Positions 1 through 5,374 of a stretch of DNA of 5,374 bases are shown piece after piece; position 1 is the first letter of the stretch, and the number at the start of each line of letters is the position of its first letter. The notes below the pieces were generated by a model. It searched no databases. It was not told the origin of the DNA and saw nothing but the letters and a program-made list of their open reading frames with translations. The stretch spans positions 720 through 6,093 of the forward strand of contig NVQY01000132.1 in assembly GCA_002400675.1 (NCBI GenBank). Reading direction: 5' to 3'. The stretch comes from Paracoccaceae bacterium (GTDB lineage Bacteria; Pseudomonadota; Alphaproteobacteria; Rhodobacterales; Rhodobacteraceae). The translations under genes and the position numbers were made by a program.

Positions 1-111
1 ATTTTCCCGTGCGATCTTTAGCATGGCATTGATAATCGGGAACTTTGTCACATCCGATGGTCTGACTTGGGTGTCGACCATGATCCGGCGGCGGGCAGTG
101 AAATCTGTCAT
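1..111 (-). CDS. pcm: Protein-L-isoaspartate O-methyltransferase, N-terminal 37 residues (cut by window edge)
   Basis: Reading the minus strand from an ATG at 111-109 gives 37 open codons up to the window edge. The protein begins [20 protein letters not shown] and continues [17 protein letters not shown]. From memory, this '[16 protein letters not shown]' stretch is the hallmark N-terminus of the Rhodobacterales/alphaproteobacterial protein-L-isoaspartate methyltransferase family. Those cytosolic SAM-dependent enzymes repair isoaspartyl residues in damaged proteins. The SAM-binding motifs would lie beyond the edge, so catalytic competence cannot be judged. No strong Shine-Dalgarno is visible; the best is a GAG about 10 bases before the start. 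In several roseobacter genomes I recall a tolC-type outer-membrane efflux gene following this gene, which would matter for the neighbouring type I-secreted protein, but it is outside the window. The family assignment is fairly secure despite the short fragment; pcm is the usual symbol. Confidence 0.78.
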   Translation of the reverse strand, partial: MTDFTARRRIMVDTQVRPSDVTKFPIINAMLKIAREN

Positions 112-244
112 TTCGAAACTCGGTTGTTCAGGTATCAAAGGGGTTTTGCCACATCCCCGCCGCCCCGGCAACGGCAAGCGGGACAAATTTGCCGGTATCC
201 TTGATCAGAGACCGGTCATGGGTCGAAAATCGTGCCCGCCCGCC

Positions 245-266
245 ATGAATCGCAAAATGAATCGCA
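245..266. repeat. Short tandem direct repeat ATGAATCGCA x2
   Basis: ATGAATCGCA occurs at 245-254 and again at 257-266, a 12-base period, in the intergenic stretch between the RTX gene and pcm. It abuts the terminator-like hairpin. No known binding site is recognised. The rest of 112-328 shows no convincing gene: the long frames crossing it are continuations of shadow frames, and it contains the end of the RTX transcript plus the pcm leader. Confidence 0.4.
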
Positions 267-267
267 T

Positions 268-296
268 AGGCCCCGCGACGGTGCGCCGCAGGGCCT
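268..296 (-). terminator. Probable intrinsic terminator of the RTX gene
   Basis: AGGCCC (268-273) pairs with GGGCCT (291-296). After a C/A mismatch, GCG (275-277) pairs with CGC (287-289), leaving a 9-base loop. On the minus strand the hairpin starts 32 bases past the RTX stop codon and is followed by the moderately T-rich TATGCGATTCATTTT. The T-tract is imperfect, so termination may be weak. The placement between the RTX gene and pcm, both on the minus strand, supports the call. Confidence 0.45.
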
Positions 297-328
297 GTCA
301 TTCATCAGTACCGGATGCAGACGGGCGG

Positions 329-2164
329 TCAGAAGATGAAATCGACCGCGTCCATATCGCCAAGCAGCACATTCGCCAGCGTGATCGTGTTACCGGCCAG
401 ATCATCAATCACCACATCGGCTCCCACTTGTGTCATACGCCCCCCCACCGTCAGGTCGGCAAAGCTGGTGATGGATGTGACACCCGAAAGGTCGATCTTT
501 TCAGCGTCGTTGCGCGCAGCGAACCCGTTGATCAGATCGGACCCAAACCCATCCCGGAACACAAAGATATCGGCCCCCCTGCCACCGGAAAGAATATCGT
601 CCCCGGCACCGCCCGACAGAAAATCCTTGTGGCTGCCACCAAACAGATTGTCGTTGCCAGCGCCGCCAAACAGCTTGTCCACGCCGTTGTTCCCCTTAAG
701 CGTATCATTACCACGCCCGCCACGCAGGACATCCCGTCCACCGCCGCCCGACAACACATCGTGACCACCATCGCCGAACAGCTTGTCCCGCCCTTGTTGA
801 CCGTTCAGCGTGTCCTTGCCGCCCAGCCCCCGCAGGGTGTTGTTGCCATCCGAGCCAACAAGGCGGTTGTTCAGGCCATTCCCGGTCACGTCCAGATCAT
901 TGCGCCCCGACAACGACAGGGACCGGACGTTATCCAGCGTCAGCGTCGCGTCCAGCGCCCTGTTAGAGGCAATGGTCAGCCCGTTGTCCGAAACGACATA
1001 ATTCGCCAAAGGCACCGCCAAGGCGTTGTTTATCTGCACCATATTGCCGGGCGCGGTCGCGGCCAGCGCATCGCTTAGCGTTGCGTGGCTGGACAGCAAT
1101 CCACCCGTGGTCGAATCGCTTAGCACCCGCACCGCAGCATTTGACGCCTGCATCACCACATTATCCAGCCCGCCGGTATCGGGGCCAGCAATGTATTCGC
1201 CGCGGATATGCAGGGCGGATATATCGCTCAGAACCGTGTTGATCTGCGCTTGTGTCGCGACGGTGCCCGTCGAACTGCCGATCCGCCAGTCGCTGGCCGT
1301 ATCAAGGTTTACAGAATAATGGGTCCAGTCGATGCCCGGATTGGCCAGCGTACTAAAGGCGATCGTCACGCCGCCGCCGGTAATGACCACGTCATCCGCA
1401 TCGAATTGGCTGCCGGTGCTTGATTGCTTCAGGTCAAACTGAAGGGTGCCGCCGGAATAGGCCGCCTTGTTGCCCATGAACTTTGCCGGGGCCACGTTGT
1501 ACCAGACCTGACCTGTGGTGAAATCCACCGATTCGAGATACCCGCCGGGGTTGCCGCCGGTGGGTATCCAGTTGAAGTCCTTTACGTCGGCAATAAACGA
1601 CCACCCGTCGGTGTCGGTATCAAAGGTCGATTTAATCTTTGCGCCAATGAATTCATCCGGCACAACTGGCGTCTTGGACATGTTGACATTGTCCAGATTT
1701 GACGCGTCTCCTGCGGTGCCGTTGACAAATTCTCCGCGTATTTGCAGCGACTGAAGGTCGGCCAGAACACTTCTGATCTCGGTCTCGGTGGCGACGCGGC
1801 CAGAGGTGTTGGCAATCTTCCACCCCCCGCCCAGCGCCAGACTGGCCGAATAGCTGGTCCAGCCGGTACCGGGATTGGCCCCGACATCCAGCGCCAGCGT
1901 CAACCCGCCCCCGGTCAGCAGCACGTCGCTTTCGTCAAACTGGCTGGTGGCGATATCCTGACGCAGATCAAAGCTAAGCGAGCCGCCGTAGAATGCCTCT
2001 TGGTTACCCAGATAGTCGACCGGGGCAACGAAGTACCAGACCCCACCGCCGCCTTCGACTCCGCGCAGGCTTCCGTCGGGATTACCATCAACTGCGGCGT
2101 ATGATTGCGTGCCGACGGATGTGGTCCATCCGGACAGGCCAGTTGAGAAATCAGTGGTTGTCAT
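329..2164 (-). CDS. Secreted RTX calcium-binding protein with tandem laminin-B-like domains (611 aa)
   Basis: This is a large, probably exported calcium-binding protein of unknown exact role. Residues 5-162 and 179-338 are two laminin-B (laminin IV type A)-like domains. Each has the pattern W-Y-x-V-A-P, G-N, G-G-x-L-x-F-D-L, T-G-G-G-x-T, then I-R-G-E and L-D-N-V. Residues 339-427 are a Ser/Ala/Asn-rich linker without a recognised domain. Residues 428-535 hold about twelve RTX nonapeptides (GGxGxDxLx), and 536-611 form a serralysin-like C-terminal region ending DFIF, a typical type I secretion tail. There is no N-terminal signal peptide, as expected for ABC/HlyD/TolC export. No protease zinc motif or other enzyme signature is visible, so adhesion or a cell-surface/matrix role is an inference from the laminin-B folds. 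An in-frame ATG exists 12 codons upstream at 2200, but the start at 2164 is chosen because GGAGGGA sits 8 bases before it. No secretion genes are in the window. The gene lies downstream of DUF1285 with a 182-base gap, so it probably has its own promoter. Confidence 0.88.
   Translation of the reverse strand: MTTTDFSTGLSGWTTSVGTQSYAAVDGNPDGSLRGVEGGGGVWYFVAPVDYLGNQEAFYGGSLSFDLRQDIATSQFDESDVLLTGGGLTLALDVGANPGTGWTSYSASLALGGGWKIANTSGRVATETEIRSVLADLQSLQIRGEFVNGTAGDASNLDNVNMSKTPVVPDEFIGAKIKSTFDTDTDGWSFIADVKDFNWIPTGGNPGGYLESVDFTTGQVWYNVAPAKFMGNKAAYSGGTLQFDLKQSSTGSQFDADDVVITGGGVTIAFSTLANPGIDWTHYSVNLDTASDWRIGSSTGTVATQAQINTVLSDISALHIRGEYIAGPDTGGLDNVVMQASNAAVRVLSDSTTGGLLSSHATLSDALAATAPGNMVQINNALAVPLANYVVSDNGLTIASNRALDATLTLDNVRSLSLSGRNDLDVTGNGLNNRLVGSDGNNTLRGLGGKDTLNGQQGRDKLFGDGGHDVLSGGGGRDVLRGGRGNDTLKGNNGVDKLFGGAGNDNLFGGSHKDFLSGGAGDDILSGGRGADIFVFRDGFGSDLINGFAARNDAEKIDLSGVTSITSFADLTVGGRMTQVGADVVIDDLAGNTITLANVLLGDMDAVDFIF
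560..883 (-). repeat. RTX nonapeptide repeat array (about 12 units)
   Basis: This stretch encodes residues 428-535 of the RTX protein as an unbroken register of 27-base units. Good examples are GGRGNDTLK, GGAGNDNLF and GGAGDDILS. Units 1-2 and the unit GGSHKDFLS are degenerate, and the last unit (GGRGADIFV) is the usual capping form. In this family, consecutive turns form a parallel beta-roll that binds calcium between glycine/aspartate loops and folds only after export to a calcium-rich exterior. Several units carry K, R or H at the fifth position, which is variable in the family. Confidence 0.9.
1151..2152 (-). repeat. Two tandem laminin-B-like domain copies within the RTX gene
   Basis: Copy 1 is encoded by 1679-2152 (residues 5-162) and copy 2 by 1151-1630 (residues 179-338). 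The core segments, residues 42-146 and 220-324, align over 105 positions without a gap, with about half identical by hand count. Shared blocks include VWY-x-VAP, SQFD, TGGG, ANPG, VAT and IRGE. This indicates an internal duplication that has since diverged. The 16-residue connector MSKTPVVPDEFIGAKI separates the copies. Confidence 0.82.
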
Positions 2165-2170
2165 AATAAG

Positions 2171-2177
2171 TCCCTCC
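2171..2177 (-). promoter_or_regulatory. Strong ribosome binding site that fixes the RTX start
   Basis: On the minus strand GGAGGGA (GGAGG at 2177-2173) lies 8 bases upstream of the ATG at 2164. The alternative in-frame ATG at 2200 would place this element inside the coding region and has no comparable Shine-Dalgarno, so the shorter 611-residue protein is preferred. Confidence 0.85.
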
Positions 2178-2208
2178 AGTGCAGATGCAGTTTTCCCCAA
2201 TGCCGCAT

Positions 2209-2214
2209 GTTATA
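2209..2214 (-). promoter_or_regulatory. Candidate -10 element for the RTX gene
   Basis: TATAAC on the minus strand, inside the palindrome GTTATAAC (2209-2216), would place a transcription start near 2202 and give a leader of roughly 38 bases. The hexamer 17 bases upstream is GGGATT, a poor -35, so an activator may be needed. The upstream GTCAC/GTGAC cluster is well placed for one. This rests on motif and spacing only. Confidence 0.35.
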
Positions 2215-2248
2215 ACGCAAAAACCGCTGAAAATCCCTTGGAATAAGT

Positions 2249-2268
2249 GTCACAGTGACCTTGTGACC
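2249..2268. promoter_or_regulatory. GTCAC/GTGAC repeat cluster, possible regulator site
   Basis: On the plus strand a perfect inverted repeat GTCAC-A-GTGAC (2249-2259) overlaps a direct repeat GTGACC-TT-GTGACC (2255-2260 and 2263-2268). Its position about 50 bases upstream of the inferred RTX transcription start suits an activator operator. I cannot name the regulator; it does not fit the CRP/FNR arrangement of half-sites. The rest of the gap 2165-2346 holds the promoter and ribosome site described separately and a small hairpin near 2300-2313. Confidence 0.35.
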
Positions 2269-2346
2269 AGCCGCCCGGATGGCGCGCGTGGTTGGACTGA
2301 AACCGGCGGGTTTAAACGGACGAGGCTTGCGCGCGCGGCCTTGCGG

Positions 2347-2964
2347 TCAGGCGTTTTCCAGTTCCGCCGAGGGAATCACCGCAAAGAACTGCCCGCCGGA
2401 CCACAAGCCGAACCAGCCATCGTGATGCACGCCCAGATCGACCAGCCGGTAGAAACTTTTGCGGTCAATCAGCGCCTCAAGCCCGGCGCGCACCATCACA
2501 TAGGGCGAAGGTTCACCGGTGTCGGCGTCGCGTTCCACGCGAATCGGGTGGTTGGGTCCTGCGTCCACACTGTCGCCTACATGGGTTGTAAAGCGGATGA
2601 TCTGGTCGGGTCCGGTGCCGGTTGCCTCAAAGTCCACCGCCACGAATGGGGCGTCATCGACGGTGATTCCCACCTTTTCCACCGGCGTAACCAGAAAATA
2701 CTTGCCGTCCTCAAGTTTCAGGATCGACGAAAACAGTCGCACCAGCTCAAACCGGCCGATTGGTGTGCCAAGGTAAAACCACGTCCCATCCCGGGCGATG
2801 CGCATGTCCAGATCACCACAAAACGCAGGGTTCCATAGGTGAACGGGGGGCAGGCCACGGCCCTTGGCGGCGCGCACGGCAGCGGCTATGCCATCCGCAG
2901 AGGGGGCACCGGTCGGGGTGGCCGAAGGGGTAACGGTATTTTGTCCGCTCATTGCTTTTGCCAT
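2347..2964 (-). CDS. DUF1285 family protein (205 aa)
   Basis: This is a soluble protein of a conserved proteobacterial family without a firmly assigned function; I recall that structures of roseobacter members exist. The recognisable core runs from about residue 39 (PPVHLWNPAFCGDLDMRIA) through GTWFYLGTPIGR (60-71) and FLVTPVEKVGI (90-100) to the DDAPFVAVD segment (103-111). The C-terminal half continues with NHPIRVE, PYVMVRAGLEALIDR and FYRLVDLG. Residues 1-25 are low-complexity (Thr/Pro/Ala/Ser) and look disordered. No signal peptide or membrane segment is seen, and length is normal for the family. Two starts are possible, MAKAM at 2964 or MSGQ at 2952; neither has a clear Shine-Dalgarno, so the longer is kept tentatively. 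It is divergent from the MoxR operon across 59 bases, a shared-control arrangement that may hint at a related role. Confidence 0.87.
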   Translation of the reverse strand: MAKAMSGQNTVTPSATPTGAPSADGIAAAVRAAKGRGLPPVHLWNPAFCGDLDMRIARDGTWFYLGTPIGRFELVRLFSSILKLEDGKYFLVTPVEKVGITVDDAPFVAVDFEATGTGPDQIIRFTTHVGDSVDAGPNHPIRVERDADTGEPSPYVMVRAGLEALIDRKSFYRLVDLGVHHDGWFGLWSGGQFFAVIPSAELENA

Positions 2965-3023
2965 TCCATCCCAACACGATACAACTACATTAAGCAGTAT
3001 AACCGCCCCTTGAAAGGAAAGTC
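2965..3023. promoter_or_regulatory. Divergent promoter region, DUF1285 / MoxR operon
   Basis: This 59-base gap must carry the promoters for both directions unless they lie inside the genes. The element GTATAACC (2997-3004) offers a -10-like TATAAC on the plus strand (2998-3003) and a -10-like TTATAC on the minus strand, so the two promoters may overlap. No good -35 is seen for either. On the plus side AAAGGA (3013-3018) is a good ribosome site 5 bases before the MoxR ATG. Confidence 0.35.
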
Positions 3024-4031
3024 ATGTCCGATCCTGACGATCTCGTCGCTGAAATCGAAGCGCTGGAAGGCAAACTGGCGCAGGCCAAGGCGTCAATCAC
3101 CCGCCGTTTCATTGGTCAGGAAAGGGTTGTTGATCTAACCCTGACGGCCCTTTTGTGCGGCGGTCACGCCTTACTGATCGGCCTGCCGGGGCTGGGCAAG
3201 ACCCGGCTGATCGAAACCCTGTCCGTGGTGATGGGGCTGAACGGCAACCGCATCCAGTTCACGCCGGACCTGATGCCGGCGGACATTCTGGGATCAGAGG
3301 TGCTGGACACCGACGACAACGGGCGGCGCAGTTTCCGCTTTGTGCCGGGGCCTATATTCTGCCAATTGCTGATGGCCGATGAAATCAACCGCGCCAGCCC
3401 GCGTACCCAGTCGGCGCTGTTGCAGGCGATGCAGGAACGCATGGTCAGCGTCGCCGGCGAAGATCGCCCGCTGGACGCACCGTTCCATGTGCTGGCGACG
3501 CAAAACCCAATTGAACAGGAAGGCACCTATCCCCTGCCCGAGGCGCAACTGGACCGGTTCCTGTTGCAGGTCGATGTGGAATATCCCAGCCGCGAAACTG
3601 AACGCGATATCCTGATGGCAACCACAGGCGTGGACGAACTGGATTCGACGCAAGTGTTCGCGCCGGGCGAACTGCTGGCCGCGCAAACCCTGCTGCGGCG
3701 TATGCCGGTGGGTGATTCGGTGGTCGAGATGATCCTTGATCTGGTGCGCGCCTTTCGCCCCGGTGAACCGGGCGTGTCCGAACAGGTGCGCGAAACCGTG
3801 GCCTGGGGACCGGGGCCGCGCGCCTCGCAGGCGTTGATGATGGCGGTGCGCGCGCGCGCCTTGTTGCAAGGCCGCCTTGTCCCCAACGCCGAGGACGTGA
3901 TCGACATGGCCCGCCCGGTGCTGAGCCACCGCATGGCGCTGAACTTTGCCGCCCGCGCGCGCGGTGACAACCTTGCCAATCTGATCGACAGCACGGCTGC
4001 CGCAATATCCAGAACCGAGGCCGCTGCGTGA
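3024..4031 (+). CDS. MoxR family AAA+ ATPase (335 aa)
   Basis: This is a cytosolic AAA+ ATPase of the MoxR group, thought to act as a chaperone that remodels or activates von Willebrand A-type proteins encoded alongside it. All core motifs are intact: Walker A GLPGLGKT (residues 53-60), Walker B LLMADE (115-120) followed by INRASPRTQSALLQAMQE, sensor 1 ATQNP (158-162), the arginine-finger region LDRF (R178), and sensor 2 GPRASQAL (R266). The N-terminal helix contains the family's IGQE motif (30-33), and residues from about 200 on form the helical lid. Length is typical. The ATG at 3024 has AAAGGA upstream. The stop overlaps the next gene's start by 4 bases, indicating translational coupling. 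The family is certain; which MoxR subgroup and what substrate are inferred only from the DUF58 and BatA/DUF4159-like genes that follow. No gene symbol is given because paralogues are common. Confidence 0.96.
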   Translation: MSDPDDLVAEIEALEGKLAQAKASITRRFIGQERVVDLTLTALLCGGHALLIGLPGLGKTRLIETLSVVMGLNGNRIQFTPDLMPADILGSEVLDTDDNGRRSFRFVPGPIFCQLLMADEINRASPRTQSALLQAMQERMVSVAGEDRPLDAPFHVLATQNPIEQEGTYPLPEAQLDRFLLQVDVEYPSRETERDILMATTGVDELDSTQVFAPGELLAAQTLLRRMPVGDSVVEMILDLVRAFRPGEPGVSEQVRETVAWGPGPRASQALMMAVRARALLQGRLVPNAEDVIDMARPVLSHRMALNFAARARGDNLANLIDSTAAAISRTEAAA

Positions 4032-4903
4032 CCAACGCCCCTTCCCTACGCGAACGATCCGAAGCCGAGGCCAGCCGGTTACCGCCGCTGCTGGCCCACG
4101 CCGAGCATCTGGCAGGTACGGTCCTGCTGGGTGATCACGGACGGCGACGCGCGGGGCTGGGGGATGATTTCTGGCAATACCGCCCGGCGCAGGTCGGCGA
4201 CAGCACCCGGTTGATCGACCACCGCCGATCGGCACGCGGCGACATGCAGTTTGTGCGCGAACGCGAGTGGCAGATCGCGCAATCGGTGATGATGTGGGTC
4301 GATCAGGGCGCGTCGATGCGGTTCGCCTCGAACAAGGACCTGCCGCAAAAGATCGACCGCGCGCGGCTGTTGGCGCTGGCCTCGGCGATCTTGCTGCTGC
4401 GTGGCGGCGAACGGGTCGGGCTGACCGGCACCACCCTACCGCCCCGGCGTGGCAACCCGCAGATCCTGCGTCTGGCCGAGGCGTTCGGGCAAGACTATTC
4501 GCACGAATATTCCCCGCCTGAACACCGGGCGATGATTCCCCATTCAAGGGCGGTGTTCATCTCGGATTTCCTTGGCGACATGCATGAGGTGACGCTGGCC
4601 CTGACCAAAGCCGCCGATCGCGGCGTGCGCGGGGTGTTGTTGCAGGTTCTCGACCCCGAAGAAGAACTGTTTTCCTATCGCGGGCGCACCATTTTCCACA
4701 GCGTCGGCGGCAGCGTCGCGCATGAGACCCTGAAGGCCGGCGAGTTGCGCCCGCGCTATCTGCAACGTCTGGCAGAGCGGCGCGACGAGTTGACCCGACT
4801 GACCCGCGCCACCGGCTGGCAACTGGGACTGCACCATACGGGCGATTCTGCACAATCGGCGCTGCTGTGGCTGTACCGCGCCTTGGACGGGGGCACGCGA
4901 TGA
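4028..4903 (+). CDS. DUF58 domain protein, von Willebrand A-like (291 aa)
   Basis: This is a soluble DUF58 protein, the usual partner of MoxR ATPases. The signature is clear: RRAGLGDDFWQYRPAQVGD (residues 40-58), then RLIDHRRSARGD (61-72), a variant of the family's R-x-I-D-W-x-x-S-A-R, then VRERE (76-80). The beta-strand carrying the metal-site motif reads VMMWVDQGASMRF, so the usual D-x-S-x-S is D92-Q-G-A-S96, with Gly for the first Ser. A second strand, RAVFISDFLGD (174-184), supplies the conserved Asp (D180). Unlike many DUF58 proteins there are no N-terminal membrane helices, which I recall as normal for the alphaproteobacterial form. The start is GTG at 4028, overlapping the MoxR stop (GTGA), with GAGG at 4017-4020 seven bases upstream. 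It overlaps the next gene through ATGA. Its molecular role is unproven; complex formation with the ATPase and the next membrane protein is inferred from the operon. Confidence 0.93.
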   Translation: MTNAPSLRERSEAEASRLPPLLAHAEHLAGTVLLGDHGRRRAGLGDDFWQYRPAQVGDSTRLIDHRRSARGDMQFVREREWQIAQSVMMWVDQGASMRFASNKDLPQKIDRARLLALASAILLLRGGERVGLTGTTLPPRRGNPQILRLAEAFGQDYSHEYSPPEHRAMIPHSRAVFISDFLGDMHEVTLALTKAADRGVRGVLLQVLDPEEELFSYRGRTIFHSVGGSVAHETLKAGELRPRYLQRLAERRDELTRLTRATGWQLGLHHTGDSAQSALLWLYRALDGGTR

Positions 4904-5367
4904 CCCTGTTGAGCGGCATCGGATTTGCCACGCCGTGGCTGTTGCTGGGCCTGCTGGCGCTGCCAATCCTGTGGTTGCTGCTACGCGCCATCCCCCCAGC
5001 GCCAAAACGCGCAGTGTTTCCCGGTGTGACCTTGCTGCTGGGCCTGAAGGACGACGAAACGGTGTCCGACCGCACGCCGTGGTGGTTGCTGTTGTTGCGC
5101 ATGCTGGCGGTGGCGGCGGTGATTGTCGGGCTGGCGGGGCCGGTTCTGAACCCAAACACCGACCGGGGCGGCAGCGGGCCGTTGCTGATCGTGCTGGACG
5201 CCAGCTGGGCCGGGGCGACCCGTTGGCCGGAACGCCGCGCGCTGATCGACACCCAACTGGCCGAGGCCGGGCGCAAGGATCGCACCGTCGCCCTGTTGCG
5301 GCTCAGCGCGCCGGACGTGCCGGTGTTTCAGGCCGCTGACATCTGCGCAGCCGTCTGGCCGGGCTAG
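4900..5367 (+). CDS. BatA-like N-terminus of a DUF4159-type membrane protein, interrupted near its 150th codon
   Basis: The ATG at 4900 overlaps the DUF58 stop (ATGA), with a G-rich GGACGGGGG upstream. The 155-residue product has two membrane segments (about 11-29 and 61-83) enclosing a loop with the PKRAVFPGVTLL motif typical of BatA/aerotolerance-regulator N-termini. A von Willebrand A-like strand PLLIVLDASWAGATRW (94-109) follows. In alphaproteobacterial MoxR operons this N-terminus usually belongs to a much longer protein (roughly 900 residues) ending in a DUF4159 domain, so this is only its head. The frame closes at TAG 5365-5367, seven bases before the window ends. Reading instead from 5340 gives HLRSRLAGLEP, which resembles how such proteins continue after FQAAD, and a single added base near 5338-5341 would join the frames. 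I therefore regard it as a broken or mis-sequenced gene that continues past the edge. The N-terminal identity is good; the DUF4159 part is inferred. Confidence 0.78.
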   Translation: MTLLSGIGFATPWLLLGLLALPILWLLLRAIPPAPKRAVFPGVTLLLGLKDDETVSDRTPWWLLLLRMLAVAAVIVGLAGPVLNPNTDRGGSGPLLIVLDASWAGATRWPERRALIDTQLAEAGRKDRTVALLRLSAPDVPVFQAADICAAVWPG

Positions 5368-5374
5368 AGCCCGA

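Noticed and set aside
130..155. Sigma-54-like promoter upstream of pcm (TGGCAAAACCCCTTTGA on the minus strand)
   Set aside because: The GG is present, but the downstream element is TTGA, not TTGC, and its spacing is off by one to two bases.
560..883. Regular 27-base periodicity as a CRISPR or other non-coding repeat array
   Set aside because: The period corresponds exactly to nine codons of the RTX consensus in an open frame; the DNA units themselves are not conserved enough for a CRISPR and lack spacers.
23..1078. 351-codon open frame on the plus strand over the RTX gene's 3' half
   Set aside because: It is antisense to the RTX repeat region, where high GC and repeated codons keep other frames open. 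Its protein is composed of repetitive V/A/P/Q/R segments with no family resemblance.
2165..2200. Twelve-codon N-terminal extension of the RTX protein (MGKTASALEGLI)
   Set aside because: The GGAGG at 2173-2177 would lie inside the extension and is ideally spaced for the ATG at 2164; the laminin-B-like domain begins right after that start.
2300..2313. AAACC-GGCG-GGTTT hairpin as a terminator for DUF1285
   Set aside because: A five-base stem with only three T residues after it is too weak to call, although its position 34 bases past the stop is suitable.
2179..2838. 219-codon open frame on the plus strand over DUF1285
   Set aside because: It is antisense to a clear DUF1285 protein and shows no recognisable domain.
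3294..4547. 417-codon open frame on the minus strand over MoxR and DUF58
   Set aside because: It is antisense to two genes with intact family motifs and has an Arg/Ala/Gly-rich composition typical of shadow frames in GC-rich DNA.

Overview
The window looks like a piece of an alphaproteobacterial chromosome, most likely Rhodobacterales (Roseobacter group). The reasons are the high-GC coding style, the N-terminus of a roseobacter-type protein-L-isoaspartate methyltransferase at the left edge, a DUF1285 protein of the marine-roseobacter kind, and a MoxR / DUF58 / DUF4159-type gene run with 4-base stop/start overlaps. This is a judgement from remembered family signatures; no search was run. A gene is cut at the left edge, and the gene at the right edge breaks just before the sequence ends, so the window could be a short contig.

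Left part, minus strand (1-2964). Bases 1-111 encode the first 37 residues of a Pcm-like methyltransferase that runs off the window. A 217-base gap (112-328) holds a terminator-like hairpin and a short direct repeat. Next is a 611-residue RTX protein (2164 to 329). It has two laminin-B-like domains in tandem, a linker, about twelve RTX calcium-binding nonapeptides and a type I secretion C-terminus. Its start is fixed by a strong GGAGG at 2173-2177. The 182-base leader region holds a possible -10 element and a striking GTCAC/GTGAC repeat cluster. Upstream of that, on the same strand, is a DUF1285 protein (2964 to 2347).

Right part, plus strand (3024-5374). A 59-base divergent promoter region separates DUF1285 from a tightly packed operon. 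It encodes a MoxR-family AAA+ ATPase, a DUF58 protein with a von Willebrand A-like fold, and the membrane-anchored N-terminus of a BatA-like/DUF4159 protein. MoxR ATPases are generally viewed as chaperone-like partners of von Willebrand A-type proteins encoded beside them, so these three probably act together at the inner membrane. The last gene hits an in-frame TAG at 5365. Shifting frame by one base near 5338-5341 restores a plausible continuation, so a one-base deletion or a sequencing/assembly error is likely.

I do not see a wholly new system. The most unusual item is the tandem laminin-B/RTX secreted protein; the MoxR cluster and DUF1285 are known, poorly characterised families.
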